Below, piece after piece: positions 50,028-58,703 of a DNA stretch of 64,000 bases; positions within the stretch are counted from its first letter, which is position 1, and each line of letters opens with the position of its first letter. Origin of the DNA: Streptomyces sp. NBC_00572. Lineage in GTDB: Bacteria > Actinomycetota > Actinomycetes > Streptomycetales > Streptomycetaceae. The DNA is taken from positions 3,906,001 to 3,970,000 of the forward strand of contig NZ_JAPENX010000001.1 of assembly GCF_026341815.1 (NCBI RefSeq), in the 5' to 3' direction. A program made the translations under genes and the position numbers. The notes under the pieces are model-generated. The model did not search any database and was not told the DNA's origin. It saw only the letters and a program-made list of their open reading frames with translations.

Positions 50028-52319
50028 TTAAGCTCCGGCCCCACCTGCCCCGCTACGACGGAACCAGCGACGCCACCACCGTTCCTGGCGCTCCCGCCCC
50101 ATCTCAAGCAGAGTGGCCTCAAGGTTGCGCTGGGCGAGGTGTGCGCTGCGGTGGTCGTCGAACTCGTGGAAGATGGCAATGGCTTGGGTGTGGGCGTGGA
50201 CGGCGTCTTCGTAGCGTCGCACTTCGTGAAGGGCGTTGCCGAGGTTGCTGAGCGACTGGCCTTCGCTGTGGCGGTCCCCGTGCTCGCGGAAGATGGCGAT
50301 GGCTTGATCGTGTGCGTGGATGGCGTCCTCGTGGCGTCCTAGTTTTCGCAGGACGAGGCCGAGGTTGTTCAGTGTCTGGCCTTCGCCGTGGCGGTTGCCG
50401 AGCTCACGGCAGATGTCCAGGTCTTGGGTGTGTGCGGCGATGGCGTCGTCATAGCGGCGCAATTCTCGGAGGGCGAGGCCGAGGTTGTTGAGTGCCTGGC
50501 CTTCGCCGTGGCGGTCGCCACGCTCGCGGTGGATGGCCGCGGCCTCGGTGAGCGACTGGATCGCGTCGTCGTAACGGCGTACTTCGTGGAAGGCGAGGCC
50601 GAGGTTGTTGAGTGCCTGGCCTTCGCCGTGGCGGTCGCCGCGCTCGCGGTAGATGTCGATGGCTTGGGTGTGTGCGGCGATGGCGTCGTCGTAGCGGCGT
50701 ACCTCTTGGAGGGCGAGGCCGAGTTCGATGAGTGCGCCGCCTTCGCTGGCACGGTCCCCGAGTTCGCGGGCTATGGCGAGGGCGGACTCGTTGTTGGCGA
50801 GGGCGTCATGGAAATGACGGCGTTGATGGAGATAGACGTTCAGAGTTCCGGCCAGAAACAGGACCGTCCGGGGATGGTCGGCGACGGCGTGAAGGACCAT
50901 CGCGATCAGGTTGGCCCGTTCCGCGTCCAGCCAGGTCAGCGCGGCCGTCCGGTCGGTGAAGAATTCGGGTACCGGCTGGCCGGGCAGAGCGCGCAGGTGG
51001 TCGTCGGCCGCGTCACAGGTGACGGTGTAGTGCACCAGTAGCCGCTCCAGCGCCCCTTCCTCCCCTTCCTCCCCTTCCTCCCCTTCCTCCTGCGGGAGTT
51101 CGGCCGCGTACAGACGGATCAAGTCATGCGCGCGCCAGCGGCCGGAGCCGGTCGGCTGTTCGTTGATCAGGCAGGCGCGGACCAGGGCGGCCAGGCTGCC
51201 GCGGGTCTCTCGTTCCTCCCGGTCGTTCAGGGCGGTGGCGGCCTTGAGGGACACGTCGGGGCCCGGGTTGAGGGACAGCAGGCGGAAGAGGCGGGCGTCC
51301 TGTTTCCTGAGGCGTCGGTAGGAGAGGTCGAAGGCGGCCTGGACGGCCAGGGAGCGGCCGTCGCTGTCCTCGTGCTGGAGCGTCTTCAGTCGGGTGCGGG
51401 CATCCGCGAGGTCGTTCGCCAGCGTGGCGATCGGGAGGCCGGGGTCGTCGGTCAGCAGCGCGGCGGCGATCGTCAGGGCCAGGGGCAGGCGGCCGCAGTG
51501 TCCGGCCACCCGCTCCAGCGCGTGAGGTTCGTTCCCGGCGCGCCGGTCGTCCGGGCGGACCTGCGCGAGGGCCGTGGCGATCAGGGCCGTGGCCGACTCG
51601 GTGTCGAGCTCGTCCAGGGGGAGGAGGCGGGCCCGGAGGTCGGGGGCGGTCAGGGCGTCGCGGGACGTGGCGAGGAGCCGGTGGCGGGGGTGTGCCGGTA
51701 CCAGGAGACGGAGCTGGGCCGGGGAGGAGGCGTCGTCGGCCACGATCAGGATCGGCCCGCGCTCCTCCGCTCGACGGGCCAGCTCCGACTGGTACAGGCC
51801 GGTCTGTTCCTCGACCGTCGGCGGCAGGTCCCCGTCTCGTACCCCGAGCGCCCGCAGCAGTGACTCCAGGGCCTGTTCGGGGCTGACCGCGCCGGCCGGG
51901 TCGTAACCGCGCAGGGGAACGAACAGCGTGCCGCCCGGGAAGCGGCCCATGTCGACGGCCCGGTGCGCTGCGTGCAGCGCGAGCGCCGTCTTGCCCACAC
52001 CGGGCAGCCCGGTCACCACCGTCACGCCCGCCCCGTCGGGTGCCAACGCCGTCAGGAGCTCGTCGGTCCGCTCCTCACGTCCGGTCAGCCGCGGGGCGGG
52101 TGGCAGCGAGGCCAGCGCGCGGGGTGCGGGCCCGCTGCCCGGGCCCCAGACGTGCTGGCTCTCGACATGCGAGACGTACTGGTCCCGGCCGGCCTGGTAG
52201 CTACGGCCCTGGTCGGAGACCCGTGCCTCCTGCTGGACGACGTCGGACGGGACCTGCTCGTTCGTCGCCGCGTCGGCCTTCGCCGCGTCTGCCTTTTCGA
52301 GGTCGTACTGGTCGCTCAA
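50028..52319 (-). CDS. NB-ARC/TPR STAND ATPase (NLR-like) with N-terminal motif region
   Basis: A 763-residue protein. N-terminus (1-60): Ala/Glu/Lys region then SDQGRSYQAGRDQYVSH (35-51) and SQHVWGPG. NB-ARC: Walker A GLPGVGKT (104-111), Walker B ILIVADDAS (190-198), sensor TSRD (218-221), GRLPLALT (276-283). An acidic EEGEEGEEGEEG run (411-422) links to at least five 40-residue TPRs (about 520-740; units like GQALNNLGLA). It looks like AfsR-type STAND proteins without the SARP domain. TTG 52319 lies 4 bases after the partner stop, so it is coupled. STAND ATPases oligomerise on ligand sensing by the TPR. Confidence 0.85.
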   Translation of the reverse strand: MSDQYDLEKADAAKADAATNEQVPSDVVQQEARVSDQGRSYQAGRDQYVSHVESQHVWGPGSGPAPRALASLPPAPRLTGREERTDELLTALAPDGAGVTVVTGLPGVGKTALALHAAHRAVDMGRFPGGTLFVPLRGYDPAGAVSPEQALESLLRALGVRDGDLPPTVEEQTGLYQSELARRAEERGPILIVADDASSPAQLRLLVPAHPRHRLLATSRDALTAPDLRARLLPLDELDTESATALIATALAQVRPDDRRAGNEPHALERVAGHCGRLPLALTIAAALLTDDPGLPIATLANDLADARTRLKTLQHEDSDGRSLAVQAAFDLSYRRLRKQDARLFRLLSLNPGPDVSLKAATALNDREERETRGSLAALVRACLINEQPTGSGRWRAHDLIRLYAAELPQEEGEEGEEGEEGALERLLVHYTVTCDAADDHLRALPGQPVPEFFTDRTAALTWLDAERANLIAMVLHAVADHPRTVLFLAGTLNVYLHQRRHFHDALANNESALAIARELGDRASEGGALIELGLALQEVRRYDDAIAAHTQAIDIYRERGDRHGEGQALNNLGLAFHEVRRYDDAIQSLTEAAAIHRERGDRHGEGQALNNLGLALRELRRYDDAIAAHTQDLDICRELGNRHGEGQTLNNLGLVLRKLGRHEDAIHAHDQAIAIFREHGDRHSEGQSLSNLGNALHEVRRYEDAVHAHTQAIAIFHEFDDHRSAHLAQRNLEATLLEMGRERQERWWRRWFRRSGAGGAGA
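50120..50760 (-). repeat. 120-bp tandem repeats encoding TPRs
   Basis: Five or so consecutive 120-base units, each one TPR of 40 residues, with long near-identical stretches in the DNA (repeated CTTCGCCGTGGCGGTCGCC). Such sameness beyond the protein level suggests recent duplication or gene conversion. Confidence 0.8.
51053..51090 (-). repeat. 9-bp microsatellite encoding Glu-Glu-Gly
   Basis: Four tandem copies of CCTTCCTCC-type units, giving GEEGEEGEEG on the coding (minus) strand between the NB-ARC and TPR parts. In-frame length changes would alter linker length only. Confidence 0.85.
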
Positions 52320-52323
52320 CGCC

Positions 52324-52869
52324 TCAGGGCCCCTCGACGTGCTGGTCCCCGCCGGCGATCACGATGCGCCCCTGACCGGACGCCTTCGCGCGCTGCTCGA
52401 CCTCTGTGGGGATGCCGTCGGCAGGGGTGTCCGGTGTCGGGCCCAGGTGGCCGCCGACCAGGAGGACGCTGGAGTCGTCGGACGCCTCGGCGTCCTGATC
52501 GACGCGGGCCGGGGCGTCGGCGGTGGGAGTGCCGGGTGGCTGCGGACCGGTGGACGGGGCCAGGTTCCGGCTGCCGCCGACCAGGGTGACCTGGGCCTTG
52601 CCGGAAGTCGTCGCCTGCTGCTTCCTCACCCGCTGAGGTGCCGGAGCCGGAGCCGGCACCGGCTGCGGCAGTTCCCGCGACGCCCACCAGCCGCCCGCCG
52701 CCAGCACCGCCGCGGCCGTCACCGCGCCGAAGGTGAGGGCCGTGTCGAGCCGGGGGCCCTCGCCTTGGGGCAGCCACCCCCACGACACAGCCCGTACCAC
52801 CCACACGCACACCCCGAACGTGGCAGCCGTCGCCAACGCGACCACCAGCCACCGCACCGCGCGAGTCAT
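52324..52869 (-). CDS. Two-TM protein with three motif repeats, partner of the NB-ARC protein
   Basis: A 181-residue protein. Helices at about 6-26 and 44-62, then a Pro/Gln linker. The cytoplasmic-like tail carries three related motifs about 40 residues apart: GKAQVTLVGGSRNLAP (90-105), DDSSVLLVGGHLGP (131-144) and GQGRIVIAGGDQHVEGP (165-181). The last matches the NB-ARC N-terminus (GRSYQAGRDQYV) in 9 of 18 positions. GGAGGAGG before ATG 52869. Its stop is 4 bases from the NB-ARC start. I do not recognise the family; the tail resembles amyloid-type signalling motifs, and the head might be a membrane effector. Confidence 0.75.
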   Translation of the reverse strand: MTRAVRWLVVALATAATFGVCVWVVRAVSWGWLPQGEGPRLDTALTFGAVTAAAVLAAGGWWASRELPQPVPAPAPAPQRVRKQQATTSGKAQVTLVGGSRNLAPSTGPQPPGTPTADAPARVDQDAEASDDSSVLLVGGHLGPTPDTPADGIPTEVEQRAKASGQGRIVIAGGDQHVEGP

Positions 52870-53051
52870 CCCGGTCCTCCTCCGCGATCCCCGGCCCGGG
52901 AAGGCCACGGGCCACTCTCATGGTGCCGAACGGAGAGTGTTCCCGTCACGCCGTACACCCGATCGCAACCGTGAAAGGGCCGTCCCAGGGTGCGTGTTGC
53001 GTGTGGGGACCCGCATCGTCAGGAGTGGGCCCGCGGGCATACTGGCGTGTC

Positions 53052-53636
53052 ATGAGCACCGCCGGATTCACCCTCCGTCACACCGACCCCGAGGCCGCGT
53101 CCCGATGGCTCGCCCCCACGCCCTCCTGGGGCGGAACGATCCCCGGACTCGGGTCCGTGGAGCTGCGGTTCGGGAACGCCGTCGGGCGGGGCGACAGCTT
53201 TGCGCAGTTCTCGGTCGTCGGCGAGCGCGTGCCGCAGGGGGTCTTCAGCGGCATCAGGTTCGGGCGGGCGCCGCTGCCCTCGCGCGCCAGGCTCCAGGTC
53301 GGTGAGCACACCGGGACCCTGAGCCGCCGCCGCAGCGGGCTGTCCCGCGACGGGCGCGCCCTGCGCATCGGCCTCGCCGGCCGGGCGTACCGCTACCGGC
53401 GGGGCCAGGACAAGCGGGTCCACGAGTTGCTCCGGCAGGGGATCGCTGTCCGGGTCACCCGCGACGACTGGAACAGGCCGGTGACGCTGGACGTGAGGAC
53501 CGAGGGCCAGGTCGACGCCGTGGACCTCTCCCTGGCCCTGCTCCTCCAAGGCGTCTACACCCGCCACCTGGCCCAGGGCGGCCGTTTGTTCTCCCTGCCG
53601 GGCCGCTTCCTGAACCGGGCGCCCGACATCTTCTGA
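53052..53636 (+). CDS. Unknown soluble protein
   Basis: A 194-residue protein, MSTAGFTLRHTDPEAASRWL..., with strands (GLGSVELRFGNAVGRGDSFA), basic stretch GRAYRYRRGQDKRVHELLRQ and C-terminal helix VDLSLALLLQGVYTRHLAQG. No signal or membrane helix and no known motif. ATG 53052 has weak upstream purines. It is 183 bases from the divergent partner gene, so it may share a control region with the NLR-like pair. Confidence 0.65.
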   Translation: MSTAGFTLRHTDPEAASRWLAPTPSWGGTIPGLGSVELRFGNAVGRGDSFAQFSVVGERVPQGVFSGIRFGRAPLPSRARLQVGEHTGTLSRRRSGLSRDGRALRIGLAGRAYRYRRGQDKRVHELLRQGIAVRVTRDDWNRPVTLDVRTEGQVDAVDLSLALLLQGVYTRHLAQGGRLFSLPGRFLNRAPDIF

Positions 53637-53649
53637 TTCCGCCGGCGGC

Positions 53650-54534
53650 TCAGGTGCCGGGCTTCCAGAGGGTGACCTCCAGCGTGATCTGGGTGGGCGG
53701 TGCGATCGTGGACTGGGGGTTGCCGCCGATGAATCCGGTGATCACGACGCGGGCGATGTTCCCCTTGTCGGTCAGGACGCAGAGGACCGTCTTGGCGGGG
53801 AGGTCCCACTTGGACATCTCGGCCTCGGTGAAGCCGCCGACCCGGGCCGCCCGGGCGCAGTCCTCGGCCTTCTCCGACGCGTCCGCGGGCTGGAGCTGGG
53901 CCGCGTTGCGACCATTGCGCAGGGACAGGAAGCCTTCGAGGGTGTTCTGGTAGGTCAGATCGGCCTCGACGGGGACGCCGCTCTGCTCGGCGGTCTCCTT
54001 CGCCTTGTTCCACTCGTCCTCGGTGTACCGGCGCGTGGCCGGCACGTCGAAGTCGATGGTGCCGAGGTCGGAACCGGGCGGCAGGCCGAGAGACATGGCC
54101 TGCTTGGTGTAGGAGGGCTTGTACGACGTGGTCATCGGCGCCGTGGCCGTCGGGGAGTCGCCGGGGGAGGACGGGTCGGTCTCCTGCTCCGACGGGGTCG
54201 ACGGTGCCGACGGCTCGTCCGAGGGCGACTCCTCGGAGGACGCCGGAGGCGTCGTGTCCGGCTGCGTGGCCGTGACCGTGGGCGGCTGAGTCGGTGCCTT
54301 CGCGTCCGACGGGTTCTCGCCCTTGTCCGTCAGGGCGGAGGTCAGGACGGCGCCGGCCAGGGAGAAGACGCCGGCGATCACCGCACCGATGATCGTGATC
54401 CGGACGGCCTCGCTCTGCCTGCTGAACCAGCCCTGCCGTCGGGGCGGCTGCGGGGGAGGGGGCGGGAACGGCCCGCCGGGCGAACCGACGTTCTGGTGCG
54501 GGTGGTTGCTCGGAGGCATGGGGGCCGTGGACAC
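53650..54534 (-). CDS. Single-pass membrane protein with disordered Ser/Pro/Thr linker, unknown
   Basis: A 294-residue protein. N-terminal cytoplasmic Pro-rich part (GGPFPPPPPQPPRRQGW), one helix (AVRITIIGAVIAGVFSLAGA, about 48-70), then a long acidic Thr/Ser/Pro linker (about 75-135). The folded C-terminal domain has GTIDFDVPATRRYTEDEWNK, LEGFLSLRNGRNAAQLQPAD and two cysteines (EDCARAAR, KTVLCVL). GGGAG before GTG 54534. Function unknown; the topology suggests an extracellular sensing domain. Confidence 0.75.
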   Translation of the reverse strand: MSTAPMPPSNHPHQNVGSPGGPFPPPPPQPPRRQGWFSRQSEAVRITIIGAVIAGVFSLAGAVLTSALTDKGENPSDAKAPTQPPTVTATQPDTTPPASSEESPSDEPSAPSTPSEQETDPSSPGDSPTATAPMTTSYKPSYTKQAMSLGLPPGSDLGTIDFDVPATRRYTEDEWNKAKETAEQSGVPVEADLTYQNTLEGFLSLRNGRNAAQLQPADASEKAEDCARAARVGGFTEAEMSKWDLPAKTVLCVLTDKGNIARVVITGFIGGNPQSTIAPPTQITLEVTLWKPGT

Positions 54535-54703
54535 CGAAACTCCCTGTTTCTCTCTGGTGTTGGTGGAGATCGCCTCCGTCCGTCCTCCGCCCCCTTCTTC
54601 CGACGGCGGACCGAGGGTGGCGGAGGCGTACGCGGAGGCATGCTGCGGTGGTGGTCTCGTCGCAGCCAACGGACTTTATCGTGCGCCCCGTTGATCCTCC
54701 TCG

Positions 54704-55627
54704 TCAGAGAGTCAGCGCCGCTCTGATCGTGGCCGTCATGCGGTCCGGGTGGCGGAAGACCTCGCCCGCCGTGAACCGCAGCACGCGGCGGACCTCCGGG
54801 CAGGACTGCAGCGCGTTGAAACGGGCCACGTCCCGTTCGTGGGCCCGGCGGGTGCCGTGGAAGGCGAAGCCCTCGACCTCCACCGCCAGGCCCTTCGCGC
54901 GGAACAGGAAGTCCGGGCGCAGGGGCGGCCCCGCCGCCGTCCGCAGCGTCGGCTGTGACTCCGGGAACAGGCCCGTGTCCCCTATCCGCAGCCTCGCCAC
55001 CGTCTCCGCCGGTGAGCCCGACGCCGGCTCGGCGAGCCGCAGCCAGGACCGGGCGCGGGTCGCGCCCCGCCGGGGCGCCCTGAGTTCGGCGGCGAGTTCC
55101 TCGTACCGGACGAGTGCCTCGCGCCGCACGCCCTGGACCGCCCGCCGGGCGAGCGCCGAGTCCACCACCACCACCACCGCTTCCTCCCGGCTGCCCGCCG
55201 CCCGTATCAGGTCGCCGACCGTCCGCGCCGGGGTCGTGGTCCGCAGCCCCCGTCGCGTCGACCGGTCCCCGGCCGTCAGGAAGGCCGTGCCGTGTACGCG
55301 CATCCCGTCGTCGGCCGTCGAGCGGGTCGGGGCCGGGGCGGTGAACTCCAGGCGGTCCGTCCGCCCCGGCGCCCCCAGCCGCTCGATGCGGTGCAGCCGC
55401 GCCGCCGTCCCGTGGCTGCACACCCACTCCGGGCGCAGGAACTGGAGCGCCGTCGCCCGCACCCGCCAGTCCACCTCCTTCCCCGGGACCGCCCACGCGC
55501 CCCGGCAGATCCGCTGCCAGCCGTCCCTGCGCAGACGGCCGGCGAGGCGGCCCGGGGGCCAGCCCGCCGCGACCGCCCAGACCGTCAGGAGGACCCCGCC
55601 CCTGGCGAGGATCGCCAACTCGTACAT
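54704..55627 (-). CDS. AbiEi-like antitoxin/nuclease-fold protein (DUF559-like C-terminus)
   Basis: A 307-residue protein. The N-terminal half has a winged-helix-like pattern (AAGWPPGRLAGRLRRDGWQR, ICRGAWAVPG) and an AbiEi-like middle (GTAARLHRIERLGAPGRTDR, DGMRVHGTAFL). The C-terminal part has SPAETVARLRIGDTGLFPES, PPLRPDFLFRAKGLAVEVEG and FTAGEVFRHPDRM, a PD-(D/E)xK-type Vsr/DUF559 layout (Glu, Asp, ExE). It is a common actinobacterial protein; no toxin partner is next to it. ATG 55627; GTG 55663 adds 12 residues. Role unknown. Confidence 0.7.
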   Translation of the reverse strand: MYELAILARGGVLLTVWAVAAGWPPGRLAGRLRRDGWQRICRGAWAVPGKEVDWRVRATALQFLRPEWVCSHGTAARLHRIERLGAPGRTDRLEFTAPAPTRSTADDGMRVHGTAFLTAGDRSTRRGLRTTTPARTVGDLIRAAGSREEAVVVVVDSALARRAVQGVRREALVRYEELAAELRAPRRGATRARSWLRLAEPASGSPAETVARLRIGDTGLFPESQPTLRTAAGPPLRPDFLFRAKGLAVEVEGFAFHGTRRAHERDVARFNALQSCPEVRRVLRFTAGEVFRHPDRMTATIRAALTL

Positions 55628-55749
55628 ACGCCCAACGATCCACGGAAGAGGGACACTTCGCACCCCCTGTGGAAAACCTCCCGAAAGCCGTCGTCAGGAA
55701 AGCGCAAAGGTGGGGGGACAGTTCCGCCGGGCAGGAGCATTCTGGACAG

Positions 55750-56157
55750 ATGACGACGACGAGCGAGACGCCGGGCGGGACGCCGGGCGGGACGCCGAAC
55801 GAGACGCCGAGTGTGCGGTTGGTCAGTGACCTCGTCACCCGGATCCCCGAGTTCCGGGACGTGTACGAGAACCACGTCTTCCATCAGGGCGGTGTGCAGC
55901 CGCACGTGTTCTTCTGGGACGTCGTCCAGGACACTGTGCGGTCCTTTCTCGGCGAGGCCCCGTGGGCTGCCGACTGGCGCCGCACCCTCGCCTTCCTGGA
56001 GGAGCAGAGCTGCCGTGGCGTGCTCGGCATCGACGAGGTCATCGTGACCTCCTTCCTCGGCGACCTGCCCTCCCCGCAGGAGCCCGGGCACGCCATCGTC
56101 CACCAGCTGGGTCCCGTCATGGCCGCGAGGTTCGTCCGTATAAGGTCCCTCGGCTGA
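55750..56157 (+). CDS. Small protein of unknown function (DUF7674-like)
   Basis: A 135-residue protein. It opens with repeats TSETPGGTPGGTPNETPS, then a folded helical domain SDLVTRIPEFRDVYENHVFH, VVQDTVRSFLGEAPWAADWR and SFLGDLPSPQEPGHAIVHQL. It faintly recalls the DUF7674 family; not verified. The repeated GACGCCGGGCGG DNA at the 5' end is a small slippage site. ATG 55750 has a weak ribosome site. Function unknown. Confidence 0.68.
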   Translation: MTTTSETPGGTPGGTPNETPSVRLVSDLVTRIPEFRDVYENHVFHQGGVQPHVFFWDVVQDTVRSFLGEAPWAADWRRTLAFLEEQSCRGVLGIDEVIVTSFLGDLPSPQEPGHAIVHQLGPVMAARFVRIRSLG

Positions 56158-56200
56158 CCTGTGCGGCGGCGCCCGGCGGCGCGCCGGGATAATCGGGCGC

Positions 56201-57328
56201 ATGTCCGTGCCCCGACCCAGCCTTCTCACCCGTCCCACCAGCGCCACCCATCCCACCGTCCTCGCCGTCGGCGGGTACGCCGCCGCCCGCCTCATCGGCC
56301 TCGCGGTCCTCGCGATCGCCTCCGCCGTCACCGGCGAGGACGGGCTGCACCGGCTCAAGGGCCGCTGGGACTCCGTCTGGTACGTGCGGATCGCCGAGAA
56401 CGGATATGGGTACCAGGCCACCCTGCCGAACGGGGACGTTCACCCCGACCTGGCCTTCTTCCCGCTCTTCCCGGCCCTGGAGCGCGGCCTCTCCACCCTC
56501 CTCCCCCTCGACGCGGCCACCGCCGGGCTGCTCGTCTCCTGGACCGCCGGACTCGCCGCCGCCTGGGGCATCCACAAGTGCGGCGAGCACGCCTTCGGAG
56601 CGCGCGCCGGAGTGCTGCTCGCCGTTCTCTGGGGCGTGTACCCGACCGCCTTCGTCCAGTCGATGGCGTACACGGAGACCCTGTTCACCGCCCTCGCCGC
56701 CTGGTCGCTGTACGCGGTCCTGCGCGGGCGCTGGATCCTGGCCGGCGTCCTGTGCGCGGCCGCCGGGCTCACCCGGCCGACGGCCGTCGCCCTGATCGCC
56801 GCCCTCGGGATCACGGCGCTCGTCACACTCGTACGGGACAAGCGGCTGCCCCTGCGCACGGTGCTCGGGGTTCTGATCGCCCCGCTCGGCTGGCTCGCGT
56901 ACATCGTGTACGTCGGTGTCCGCCAGGGCAGCGCGACCGCCTACTTCGAGGTCCAGGCCGCGTGGGGCAACTCCATCGACGGCGGCGTCGCCCTCGCCAG
57001 GTTCATCGCCGGCCTGCCGTGGCCCGCCGCCCTCGGCCTCTGCGCGGCGCTCGCGCTGCTCGGTTGGCTGGTCGTCCTCTGCGTACGGCAGCGGCAGCCG
57101 CTGCCCCTGCTCGTCTACACGATCGGCGTCGTGTTCGTCTCGCTCGTCGGCGCCGCGTACTTCGGCTCCCGGCCGCGTCTGATGATGCCGGCGTTCGGGC
57201 TGCTGCTCCCGCCCGCCGTGGCCCTCGCCCGGCTCCGTACCCGCACCGTCGTGCCGGTCCTCGCCGGACTCGCCCTCGCCTCCGCCCTGTACGGGGCCTT
57301 CACCCTGCTCGGTTCGGGCCCGCCGTGA
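56201..57328 (+). CDS. PIG-V-like mannosyltransferase (GT-C, multi-pass)
   Basis: A 375-residue membrane protein with about 9-10 helices. Family hallmarks: LKGRWDSVWYVRIAENGYGY (catalytic Asp loop), PDLAFFPLFPALERGLSTLL, WGVYPTAFVQSMAYTETLFT and AAGLTRPTAVALIAALGI (Arg). It should move mannose from polyprenol-phosphate to a membrane acceptor on the outer face. The other mannosyltransferase in the window, MptB, may be in the same pathway. Ends 29 bases into the convergent DUF192 gene. Confidence 0.85.
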   Translation: MSVPRPSLLTRPTSATHPTVLAVGGYAAARLIGLAVLAIASAVTGEDGLHRLKGRWDSVWYVRIAENGYGYQATLPNGDVHPDLAFFPLFPALERGLSTLLPLDAATAGLLVSWTAGLAAAWGIHKCGEHAFGARAGVLLAVLWGVYPTAFVQSMAYTETLFTALAAWSLYAVLRGRWILAGVLCAAAGLTRPTAVALIAALGITALVTLVRDKRLPLRTVLGVLIAPLGWLAYIVYVGVRQGSATAYFEVQAAWGNSIDGGVALARFIAGLPWPAALGLCAALALLGWLVVLCVRQRQPLPLLVYTIGVVFVSLVGAAYFGSRPRLMMPAFGLLLPPAVALARLRTRTVVPVLAGLALASALYGAFTLLGSGPP

Positions 57329-57686
57329 GCCCGGAATCCGTCTCCACGCGCACGCGTACCCCCGGCCGCAGCCCCCACCCCTCCATCGCGCCCGCCTCCG
57401 CCTCCAGGACGTGCCGGCTACGTGGCCGGATCATGCCGAGGCGTCCCGGCCGCATCGTGACGACCGAGCGGACCGTGAGCGAGCCGTCCAGATAGGCCAC
57501 GTCGATCGGGAACCGCATCCCGAAGGTGTGCACGCTGTTCGTCCGGACGATGAGCAACGCCCCCGCGATCCCGTCCCGCCCGAGCAGCCCCCGCCGTCGC
57601 GCCCGGTACGACGCCGCCACCTCCAGCGGCACCTCCCGGCCGGATTCCGTCGCCAGCGTCCCCGTACCGTCCGCCCATTTCCCCAT
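57300..57686 (-). CDS. DUF192 family protein
   Basis: A 128-residue protein with the DUF192 pattern SYRARRRGLLGRDGIAGALL, VHTFGMRFPIDVAYLDGS and SRHVLEAEAGAMEGWGLRPG. The family (structures of homologues known, function not) often lies near pilus or prepilin peptidase genes, and here it diverges from one. ATG 57686. C-terminus overlaps the mannosyltransferase 3' end by 29 bases, an unusual convergent overlap. Confidence 0.85.
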   Translation of the reverse strand: MGKWADGTGTLATESGREVPLEVAASYRARRRGLLGRDGIAGALLIVRTNSVHTFGMRFPIDVAYLDGSLTVRSVVTMRPGRLGMIRPRSRHVLEAEAGAMEGWGLRPGVRVRVETDSGLTAGPNRAG

Positions 57687-57727
57687 GCGCCAGACCGTAG
57701 CGGCCCTCCGACCCTAGGGTCGGCTCC

Positions 57728-58465
57728 GTGTACGTCACCATGATCGCCCTCGCCGCCCTCTGGGGCGCCGCCGCCGGGCTGCTCGTGCCGCGTGCCGCGT
57801 ACCGGCTCTCCGTGGCCCCCGAGGAGCCGTGGCGGGACCGCTGCCCCGCCGGGCACGCGCTCGCCGGGCCCGCGCGCGGGTGGCTCGGCGGCCCCGGACG
57901 GCGGGAGTGCGCGACGGCCGCGGGGCCGTTCGCCGCGCCCCTGCTCACCGCCCTCGCCTGTGCCGCGCTCGCCGCCGCCACCGGCGGGCCCCGGCCCGAG
58001 CTGGTGGTCTGGCTGGTCGGCGCGCCGTTCGCCGTTCTCCTCGCCAGTGTCGACGCGCGCGTGCACCGGCTTCCGGACGGGCTCACCCTGCCGCTCGCCG
58101 CCGCGGTGCCGCTGCTCCTCGGCGTCGCCGAGCTCCTCCCGTACGACGCGGGCTCCTGGCCGCACGCGGTGCTCGGCGCGCTCGCGCTCGGCGGCGCCTA
58201 TCTGGTGCTGTTCCTGGTCAACCCGAGCGGTCTCGGCTTCGGGGACGTCAAGCTGGCGCTGCCGCTGGGCGCGGCCCTCGGGTGGTACGGCTGGGGTGTG
58301 CTCTTCGCCGGGGCGTTCGCGGGGTTCCTGCTCGGCGCGGTGTACGGCCTCGGGCTCGTCCTCCTGCGGCGGGCCGACCGCTCCTCGGCGATTCCGTTCG
58401 GCCCGTTCATGCTCGCGGGCGGGTTGGCCGGCCTGCTCCTCGGCGCGTTCACGGCCCTGCCCTGA
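57728..58465 (+). CDS. A24-family prepilin peptidase
   Basis: A 245-residue membrane aspartic protease. Active-site motifs: LASVDARVHRLPDGLTLPLA (Asp) and GLGFGDVKLALPLGAALGW (GFGD, the second Asp). It lacks the N-terminal methylase zinc CxxC box, so it is the short TadV/CpaA type that cuts the Gly-x bond of prepilins. It can process Flp and the TadE-like pseudopilins encoded at 42.6-47 kb. GTG 57728. Its distance from the tad locus is normal in actinomycetes. Confidence 0.85.
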   Translation: MYVTMIALAALWGAAAGLLVPRAAYRLSVAPEEPWRDRCPAGHALAGPARGWLGGPGRRECATAAGPFAAPLLTALACAALAAATGGPRPELVVWLVGAPFAVLLASVDARVHRLPDGLTLPLAAAVPLLLGVAELLPYDAGSWPHAVLGALALGGAYLVLFLVNPSGLGFGDVKLALPLGAALGWYGWGVLFAGAFAGFLLGAVYGLGLVLLRRADRSSAIPFGPFMLAGGLAGLLLGAFTALP

Positions 58466-58703
58466 CCCTGCCCCGGCCCTGCCGGGAGGTGCTGCCCGGA
58501 GGCCCTGCCGGGAGGTGCCGGCGAGCCCCGCCCCGTCAACCGGGCCAGGCCCGGCCGGTCCCTCTTCGGAGGGACGGAACTCCGCCGCCACGCCGGGGCG
58601 CAAACCCGCCACCGGCCCCCACACCCCTTGTCCCGACCGGGATCCACCGAATTCAGCGAGGTTCGTTCGGCGAACGTGGCGCGCAAGACGACTATCGAAG
58701 GGT

